From Desulfocapsa sp. (lineage in GTDB: Bacteria > Desulfobacterota > Desulfobulbia > Desulfobulbales > Desulfocapsaceae), in contig JAOZKX010000017.1 in NCBI GenBank assembly GCA_029935135.1, forward strand, positions 1,245 through 13,736: a stretch of 12,492 nucleotides of DNA, written 5' to 3'. Made by a program: the position numbers and the translations under genes. Of this stretch, positions 6,569-12,492 are shown piece after piece. The notes beneath the pieces are model-generated. The model was not told the DNA's origin. It searched no databases and saw only the letters and a program-made list of their open reading frames with translations. Within the stretch, counting starts at the first letter, position 1. Every line of letters begins with the position of its first letter.

Positions 6569-8103
6569 CAGGAAACATGTGGTTTTAGAGAAGGTTTGGA
6601 CATCTGTTTGGCGAATAGTTCAGCTCTGTTGTTTCGATACAGTGCGACCCGATTGCGGCCATTGTCTTTTGCATGATACATTGCTTTATCTGCAGCATTG
6701 ACCAAGTCATTTTCATTGTGAACATTGAGTGCTGATGTGCTGCTGACCCCTAAGCTGATACTGGTCTTGATGACTTCGTTGTTGTAGTGGCAGAAATGGG
6801 TTTCCACAATATGCCTTAGCCGCTCTGCAACCATGCCCGCTTTATCAAGATTTGCCATGGGGAGTATGACGAGAAATTCCTCTCCACCATATCGGCAGAT
6901 TACTTCCTCATGTCGCAAGTTGAGAGACAGTGTTGAGGCAATCGTTTTTAAGATATAATCCCCGGTCTCATGGCCGTAGGTGTCGTTGATTGATTTGAAT
7001 TTATCTACATCGAGGATAATGACGCTGAGGTCAGTATTGTAGCGTGTTGAAGAAGAAAATTCTTCCTGTAAACGAATCAAGCCAAAGCGTCTGTTTAGGA
7101 TATGGGTCAATGAATCGAAGGAGGCCATTTCCTGTATTTTATTGTGCAGCAGAGAATTTTGCAGATAAGGTGCCATATAGGCGGAGTAAGTTTTCAGTGT
7201 TGCAAATTGTACATGTTCCGGCACCTTTGCATTGCTGCAGGCGGCAATAACCAGTCCCACAGTTTTCTTGTCACCAATAAGAGGGATAATCCGAATCCGT
7301 TTTGGACGGTGGCTGCCAAAAGGGGTAGTTACGGTAAGCCAGTCGATGCTTTCAGTTTCGGTGTTGACGGTTGTGATTTCTCCGGATTTGATGGTGTCGC
7401 CAATGGGACCGTGCCAGTTCTCCAGGATATGGGGGAGGTTACTGTCAGCATCAAAGCCTTTGCGTGCCAGTAATGTCATTTCATCATCAATCTTTCCATA
7501 GAGTAAGCCGGAAGCCATGCAGGTGGCTTCAATGAAATATTTAAGAATGATTTCTGCAGTATGCTCAAGGTCCACATTGGTTGAAAGCTCTGCGATCAGT
7601 TTCCGAAAGTGAGCTTCGTCAAAGAGCCTTTGCTGGACGGTTTTACCCATGGTATTGAAGGCTTCGGTGGCTTCGCCAAGGATATCACTGGATTTGACCT
7701 CAATTTCAAATTGATCAATATGCATTTTGTTGCTGAAAAGGGCCGCTCGAATCTGCTCATTCGCTCTGTTCATCCCTTTTACGAGAAAGCTGAGTTCTTT
7801 TGAAACAAAGGTGTGAAACAGGATATAATTGGCAATCCCCACGGTAATTCCTGCTGCAATACACATCAGGGTAAAGTTAAATGAGAGGGCATTTTCAAGA
7901 TTAAAGTAGAGTTTGACCATGGGAGGGAAGGCCACACCCATGAAAATACCAAGGGCGATCATGCTGATAAAAAGGAGCCTGACAAGGTTTCTTTTAATTT
8001 TTTCACTTGCAGCTGGAGCAGAGTTGTGATGCTGCGATAATGGTAAATGTGTAGGGTGTTGTTCAGACATAATGTTTTTTAATTGCTCTTGGCCTGGCCC
8101 CAT
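6568..8103 (-). CDS. Membrane diguanylate cyclase (two TM, HAMP-like, GAF-like, GGDEF)
   Basis: Makes cyclic di-GMP from two GTP at the inner membrane. In the 511-residue form, two hydrophobic segments (about 41-63 and 76-98) are separated by a short loop. A HAMP-like helical linker (about 98-160), a GAF-like sensor domain (about 165-315) and a GGDEF domain (about 325-490) follow. The cyclase domain has the substrate region ILDVDKFKSINDTYGHETGD and the signature GGEEF (406-410), so it should be active. At the inhibitory site, R397-H-E-E400 replaces the usual RxxD, so product inhibition may be weak or absent. Two starts are possible: the ATG at 8103, preceded by TAAGAA and overlapping dnaE by 25 bp, and an in-frame ATG at 8070, 8 bp after the dnaE stop with no clear ribosome site. 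Either implies expression with dnaE. The signal sensed is unknown. Confidence 0.92.
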   Translation of the reverse strand: MGPGQEQLKNIMSEQHPTHLPLSQHHNSAPAASEKIKRNLVRLLFISMIALGIFMGVAFPPMVKLYFNLENALSFNFTLMCIAAGITVGIANYILFHTFVSKELSFLVKGMNRANEQIRAALFSNKMHIDQFEIEVKSSDILGEATEAFNTMGKTVQQRLFDEAHFRKLIAELSTNVDLEHTAEIILKYFIEATCMASGLLYGKIDDEMTLLARKGFDADSNLPHILENWHGPIGDTIKSGEITTVNTETESIDWLTVTTPFGSHRPKRIRIIPLIGDKKTVGLVIAACSNAKVPEHVQFATLKTYSAYMAPYLQNSLLHNKIQEMASFDSLTHILNRRFGLIRLQEEFSSSTRYNTDLSVIILDVDKFKSINDTYGHETGDYILKTIASTLSLNLRHEEVICRYGGEEFLVILPMANLDKAGMVAERLRHIVETHFCHYNNEVIKTSISLGVSSTSALNVHNENDLVNAADKAMYHAKDNGRNRVALYRNNRAELFAKQMSKPSLKPHVS

Positions 8104-11100
8104 CGTTTCTTACGATTGCTGATGAGTGTTCTTTTTTTATAAGAAAGGGCATTGTAACCAAGGATTTTTTCTGTCTCTTCGGAAAATTCCTTGCATGGTC
8201 TGACCGTAAGATCTTTCATGATTTCTATATCTACTTCTCCCTGACCAGCAAAATGCATGGTCATTAGGAGAGGACAGCTGCCATGATACTGGTAGAGGAT
8301 TTTTTTTAGCGAATCTAGTCTTTTTCGACTGACTTTGTCGCTGTCCAGCATGATTTTAATCTCTTCTATATTCTTTTCCTTGGCCTCAGGGAGAAGGGTG
8401 ATGCTTTCTGCAATGATTTTAGATCCCCGTTCGTCATTCTGTACTGTACCCTGGACAATAATTGGCTCTATGGAGGAGAGGAGATTGTAACACTCGGCAT
8501 AAGTATTTGGAAAAACAATGACTTCAACAGCATGTAAAAGGTCTTCCACCACGATAAAAGCCATGGGGTCACCTTTTTTGCTTTTCAGCTGTTTGCAGCT
8601 GCGGATCAGCCCACCAATGCGGATTGGTTGATCCTCTCCATAGTTTGCCAGACCCGGTATATCTGTGTCGGCAATGGTGTTGATTTCGTTTATGGCCTCA
8701 TCTAGTGGATGGCCAGAGAGATAGAAGCCAACCGTCTCTTTTTCGTTGGCTAGTCGTTCCCGTTCTTCCCATTCTGCAATGTCGGGAATGGTGATGCCGC
8801 TTTTATCTGTTGTGTCCGTTGCAGGCGACAGGGCAAAAAGGGACATTTGACCGCTCTGTTTATCGCGCTGTACAGCCTTTGCCTTGTCCATGGCCTGGTC
8901 CACAATGGCCATCAGCTGGGATCGTTTGCAGCCTAAAGAGTCAAATGAACCTGATTTTATCAGACTTTCGATTACTCTGGAGTTGACCTTTCTCGAATCC
9001 ACCCTGTTGCAGAAATCTTCAAGAGAAGTGTAAAGACCATTTTCCTTTCTTTCATGAATGATCGATTCAAGAGCAGCCTGGCCAACATTTTTGACGGCGG
9101 CAAGACCAAATCGAATGGCATCATCATGAACACTGAAGTCAATAATAGACTGGTTGATATCAGGAGGTTCCACCACAATGACATGCTCTTTACATTCATT
9201 AATATAGAGCACTATTTTGTCGGTGTTGTTCATGTCGCAGGAGAGCAGGGCCGCCATGAACTGGGAAGGGTAATGTGCCTTTAAATAGGCGGTCTGGTAA
9301 GAGATGAGGGCATAAGCTGCGGAGTGGGATTTGTTGAAACCATAGCCGGCAAATTTGGCCATAAGATCAAAGACAAATTCAGCTTTTTTCTCGTCGACCT
9401 TATTTTTTATGGCCCCGGCCATAAATTTTACTTTTTCGGTGGCCATATCCTCTGCAATCTTTTTTCCCATGGCACGACGAAGGATGTCAGCATCGCCTAG
9501 TGTGTAACTGGCCAGGATATTGGCGATCTTCATCACCTGCTCCTGGTAGACAATAACCCCGTAGGTTTCTTCCAGAACGGGTTTTAGTTGCGGCAAAGGA
9601 TAGTTGGCAGTGGCTCGCCCATGTTTGGTCTCCACAAAGTCATCAACCATCCCAGAATCTAGAGGGCCGGGACGATAGAGGGCAACCAGAGCAATAAGGT
9701 CACTGAACTGCTCAGGGGCCATTTTGACCAGCAGTTCACGCATACCTGAACTTTCCAGCTGAAACACACCAAGGGCATCCCCATCACAGAGAAGTTTGAA
9801 GGTCTTGATGTCATCCATGGGGATGCTGTCGATATCGAGGTTTGTACCAACATCATCCTTGATATGTTTGAGGGCATTGTCAATAACAGTAAGTGTTTTC
9901 AGACCAAGAAAATCAAACTTAATAAGGCCGGTTTTCTCAGTATGTTTCATGTCATACTGGGTGAGTGTTTCTCCCTCTTTTCCTTTGCAGGTGGGTAGGT
10001 ATTCCACCATAGGTTTTGGAGAAACAACAACGCCGGCGGCATGGGTAGAGGTATGCCTGGCCAGACCTTCAAGGGTTTGTGCTACTTTTAACAGCTCAGC
10101 GATACGCGGGTCTTTGTCAGCCAGTGCCTGGATGCGCGGTTCTTCAGCAAATGCCTTTTCAATGGTCATTTTCAGGGCATCGGGAACCAGTTTGGCAATT
10201 TTATCAACTTCACTAAAGGGAATATCCAGGGCTCGGCCAACATCACGAATAACACCCTTGGCCTTCATGGAGCCGTAGGTGATGATTTGAGCCACATGGG
10301 GAGCACCGCCATATTTACGGCGTACATAGTCGATTACCTCGCCACGTCGGTCCTGACAGAAATCAATGTCAAAGTCAGGCATGGAGACCCGTTCCGGATT
10401 GAGAAAGCGCTCAAAGATCAGACCGTAGGGGATGGGGTCGATATTGGTAATACGCATGGCATAGGCCGCGAGACTTCCTGCACCTGAACCACGACCCGGG
10501 CCCACTGGGATTTGATGATCAATTGCCCAGTTAATAAAATCGGCTACGATAAGGAAATATCCGGGGAAACCCATGGTGTTGATAATGTCGATTTCAAATT
10601 CCAGCCGCTTTTTGTACTGTTCTTCGATTTCTTTACTGAAAGTGCCTGCTGTACGCATGGCGGCAAAACGATCATTGAGCCCATTCCAGCACTCTTTGAC
10701 AAACATGGAATCGAGGGTTTCCCCATCCGGTACTTCAAATTCAGGGAAATGGTACTCGTCGAGATTGATCTCGAGGTTACAGCGATCGGCTATTTCCTGA
10801 GTGGTGGCAATTGCCTCCGGGCAATAACTGAACGTTTTTGCCATTTCTTCAGGTGATTTGAAATAAAAGCTGTCCGAAGAAAATTTGAAATGCTTGGGGT
10901 CATTTATTGTTTTGCCGGTCTGGACACAAAGCAGAACCTCATGGGCATGAGCATCTTCCTGGTTTAGATAGTGACAGTCATTGGTGGCAACCGTTTTGAC
11001 GCCCATTTCTTTAGCAAGTGTCATCAGACCCTGATTGACACCTTTTTGCTCGGGAATAGAATTCTCCTGCAGCTCAAAGTAAAGTCTGTCGCCAAAAATA

Positions 11101-11591
11101 TCATACAGCTGCTGTGCTTTTTTACGGGCTGCGTCAATGCCTTTATGGGTGATAAACCAGGGGACCTCCCCGTGCAGACAGGCTGTCAGACAGATAATAC
11201 CTTCCTGGTGTTCGGCAAGAGTCTCAAAATCGATACGGGGTTTGGCGTAAAACCCTTCAAAGTACGAAATGCCTGACATGCGCATCAGATTTTGATATCC
11301 GGCATAATTCATGGCCAGAAGAACAATATGGTAGGCTTTTGTCGGAGCTGTGGGGTCTTTATCGGTTCGTTTGCCGGGAGCAATGTAGAACTCACAGCCA
11401 ACAATGGGTTTGATTCCTTTGGCCTTGGCTTTGAGGTAAAATTCCAGAGCTCCGTACATGGCACCATGATCGGTCATGGCTACGGAGTCCATACCAAATT
11501 CTTTGCATTTTGCAAGAAGATCAGGAATACGGATGGCACCATCAAGCAGACTATACTGCGTGTGGACATGCAGGTGGGTGAATGCTGTCAT
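8079..11591 (-). CDS. dnaE: DNA polymerase III alpha subunit (DnaE)
   Basis: Replicative polymerase subunit that copies the chromosome with the beta clamp and clamp loader. The 1170-residue product has the usual DnaE length (E. coli 1160). The N-terminal PHP domain (about 4-210) opens with HLHVHTQYSLLDG and appears to keep all nine metal ligands: H8, H10, D17, H42, E67, H88, C138, D205, H207. The polymerase core has GPGRGSGAGS (364-373), the catalytic aspartates in PDFDIDF (D408, D410) and the third in IKFDFLGL (D560). The clamp-binding pentapeptide QMSLF is at 915-919 after the helix-hairpin-helix region, and an OB fold follows (about 990-1070). The ATG at 11591 gives the normal family N-terminus, though its ribosome site is weak (GAGAAA). 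It follows the pentapeptide gene by 46 bp. The C-terminus overlaps or abuts the diguanylate cyclase gene. Confidence 0.98.
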   Translation of the reverse strand: MTAFTHLHVHTQYSLLDGAIRIPDLLAKCKEFGMDSVAMTDHGAMYGALEFYLKAKAKGIKPIVGCEFYIAPGKRTDKDPTAPTKAYHIVLLAMNYAGYQNLMRMSGISYFEGFYAKPRIDFETLAEHQEGIICLTACLHGEVPWFITHKGIDAARKKAQQLYDIFGDRLYFELQENSIPEQKGVNQGLMTLAKEMGVKTVATNDCHYLNQEDAHAHEVLLCVQTGKTINDPKHFKFSSDSFYFKSPEEMAKTFSYCPEAIATTQEIADRCNLEINLDEYHFPEFEVPDGETLDSMFVKECWNGLNDRFAAMRTAGTFSKEIEEQYKKRLEFEIDIINTMGFPGYFLIVADFINWAIDHQIPVGPGRGSGAGSLAAYAMRITNIDPIPYGLIFERFLNPERVSMPDFDIDFCQDRRGEVIDYVRRKYGGAPHVAQIITYGSMKAKGVIRDVGRALDIPFSEVDKIAKLVPDALKMTIEKAFAEEPRIQALADKDPRIAELLKVAQTLEGLARHTSTHAAGVVVSPKPMVEYLPTCKGKEGETLTQYDMKHTEKTGLIKFDFLGLKTLTVIDNALKHIKDDVGTNLDIDSIPMDDIKTFKLLCDGDALGVFQLESSGMRELLVKMAPEQFSDLIALVALYRPGPLDSGMVDDFVETKHGRATANYPLPQLKPVLEETYGVIVYQEQVMKIANILASYTLGDADILRRAMGKKIAEDMATEKVKFMAGAIKNKVDEKKAEFVFDLMAKFAGYGFNKSHSAAYALISYQTAYLKAHYPSQFMAALLSCDMNNTDKIVLYINECKEHVIVVEPPDINQSIIDFSVHDDAIRFGLAAVKNVGQAALESIIHERKENGLYTSLEDFCNRVDSRKVNSRVIESLIKSGSFDSLGCKRSQLMAIVDQAMDKAKAVQRDKQSGQMSLFALSPATDTTDKSGITIPDIAEWEERERLANEKETVGFYLSGHPLDEAINEINTIADTDIPGLANYGEDQPIRIGGLIRSCKQLKSKKGDPMAFIVVEDLLHAVEVIVFPNTYAECYNLLSSIEPIIVQGTVQNDERGSKIIAESITLLPEAKEKNIEEIKIMLDSDKVSRKRLDSLKKILYQYHGSCPLLMTMHFAGQGEVDIEIMKDLTVRPCKEFSEETEKILGYNALSYKKRTLISNRKKRWGQAKSN

Positions 11592-11637
11592 TGTGTCGTG
11601 TTTCTCAGCTGATTTTCAATAAGTCCTGTAATACCTC

Positions 11638-12492
11638 TTACAGGCCCTTGGTCCCTTCGTTCAGGGTGTTTTCCAGGAGGGCATTGTCAAGGTCTGCACC
11701 GGTGAGATCAGCGTGAATCAGATTGGCACCGGTGAGATCAGCGCCTGTCAGGTCAGCATCTTTCAGGTTCGCTCCGGGCAGGTTGGCACTGAGAAGTGTC
11801 GCTCCAGAGAGGTCGGCGCCTTCAAGGTTAGCTCTTCGAAGGTTTGCCCGACTCAAGTCAGCACCGCTGAGATTGGCACCTTGTAAGTTTGCTCCAACCA
11901 GGTCAGCTTGTCTGAGATCTGCCCTTTGGAGGTTACAGCCGGGGCAGTCAAGGGCCATCAATTTCACAGTATGACTGATCTCTGCATCTGGAGCAGAAGG
12001 TGCCGGGGCAGCTAGCACCGCCGGAGCAGGTGTCGGAGCAGAAGCTGGAGCAGAAGGAGTGTAGGATACATCCCCTCCCTGACGCTTTATGTCGGATCGG
12101 ACATAACTGACCCCTTCGTTTTTGTCACCTTTCATTTTAAGGTTGTTTATATTGCCACTGGCTACGGTCATGGTGTATGCAGCAGCACCATTTTCAGTGA
12201 AGAGCAGATAACTTTCTTTTGCACCGGCTTCTTTGTAAATAGAATAACAATTTTCGTCGTTGTAGTACCAGGTAGCAAAACGAATACAAATCCTGTTACT
12301 GCTTTTGATGTCCCATATACCGGTGTCGCGAGTGTCGTAAAACAAACCCTTGGCTGAAAGTTTACCATTGTCAAACAGAAACAGATCGGCATCAAAATCA
12401 GCAGAAATCAAGCGTATTGTGTTCGCATTTACAAGATCGTAAATCCCGGCGGCATTGAGAGGTTTAGCTCCATTTTTTATGGCGGTGTTAAC
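11638..12492 (-). CDS. Pentapeptide-repeat protein, 5' end outside window
   Basis: The frame is open to the right edge, so the true start is missing; 284 residues are visible. A TTG at 12411 is in frame but internal, because the coding pattern continues upstream of it (for example [17 protein letters not shown]). Visible residues about 10-110 form a domain with GIWDI and cysteines at 69 and 82; its rhythm is like DUF995-type domains, a weak match by eye. A Pro/Ala-rich linker (146-169) leads to CPGC (183-186) and then about 18 pentapeptide repeats of A(D/N)LxG type, up to residue 275, which should fold as a right-handed quadrilateral beta-helix. The CPGC cap before such repeats is a recurring feature of these proteins. 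Function is unknown; a secreted or envelope location is possible, but the N-terminus cannot be seen. Transcribed toward dnaE, 46 bp away. Confidence 0.85.
   Translation of the reverse strand, partial: VNTAIKNGAKPLNAAGIYDLVNANTIRLISADFDADLFLFDNGKLSAKGLFYDTRDTGIWDIKSSNRICIRFATWYYNDENCYSIYKEAGAKESYLLFTENGAAAYTMTVASGNINNLKMKGDKNEGVSYVRSDIKRQGGDVSYTPSAPASAPTPAPAVLAAPAPSAPDAEISHTVKLMALDCPGCNLQRADLRQADLVGANLQGANLSGADLSRANLRRANLEGADLSGATLLSANLPGANLKDADLTGADLTGANLIHADLTGADLDNALLENTLNEGTKGL
11668..11937 (-). repeat. Tandem 15-bp units encoding pentapeptide repeats
   Basis: About eighteen degenerate 15-bp units, each coding one A(D/N)Lxx pentapeptide. Two 18-bp copies of GCACCGGTGAGATCAGCG (11696-11713 and 11726-11743) are identical and 30 bp apart, two repeat units. 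This suggests a recent duplication or gene-conversion event within the array. The periodicity belongs to the protein repeat and is not a separate DNA element. Confidence 0.85.

Noticed and set aside
9796..10278. 160-codon plus-strand frame inside dnaE
   Set aside because: Antisense to a fully conserved dnaE reading frame, with low-complexity Ser/Arg composition typical of a shadow frame.
11668..11937. Possible CRISPR-like or minisatellite array
   Set aside because: The 15-bp period matches in-frame pentapeptide codons and there are no spacers, so it is protein-coding repetition.

Overview
The window reads as ordinary bacterial chromosome of moderate base composition, densely packed with housekeeping and signalling genes on both strands. 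The xerC-hslV-hslU order, the xseB-ispA pair, the DnaE length (1170 aa) and the general protein character suggest a Desulfobacterota (deltaproteobacterial) relative, possibly Desulfobulbales. That placement is an inference from gene order and sequence style, not from a search. No rRNA, tRNA, CRISPR array, insertion sequence or phage module was seen.

Layout. At the left edge, on the minus strand, lie xseB (exonuclease VII small subunit) and the overlapping 5' part of ispA (farnesyl diphosphate synthase), which runs off the window. A 130-bp divergent region separates xseB from the plus-strand operon xerC-hslV-hslU. These encode the chromosome-dimer recombinase and the two-part HslUV protease, with hslV and hslU overlapping by 4 bp. 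Convergent to hslU, on the minus strand, are an exported rhodanese-domain protein and, upstream of it, an amidohydrolase. This pair is probably one transcript from a clear sigma70-like promoter near 5799-5827, whose leader carries a 12-bp inverted repeat. After the 378-bp divergent region (5619-5996) comes a small plus-strand protein with zinc ribbons at both ends.

The right third is all minus strand, in transcription order: a pentapeptide-repeat protein (5' end outside the window), dnaE (replicative polymerase alpha subunit) and a membrane diguanylate cyclase. The last may start inside the dnaE reading frame. The 46-nt gap between the repeat protein and dnaE and the dnaE/cyclase overlap make one transcription unit plausible, linking genes of replication and c-di-GMP signalling.

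No clearly novel multi-gene system is visible. The points most worth a second look are the hairpin leader of the amidohydrolase transcript, the divergent xseB/xerC promoter with a shared TATATA core and direct repeats, the exported two-part rhodanese protein, the twelve-cysteine zinc-ribbon protein, the pentapeptide protein next to dnaE, the complete PHP metal site of DnaE, and the altered inhibitory site of the diguanylate cyclase.
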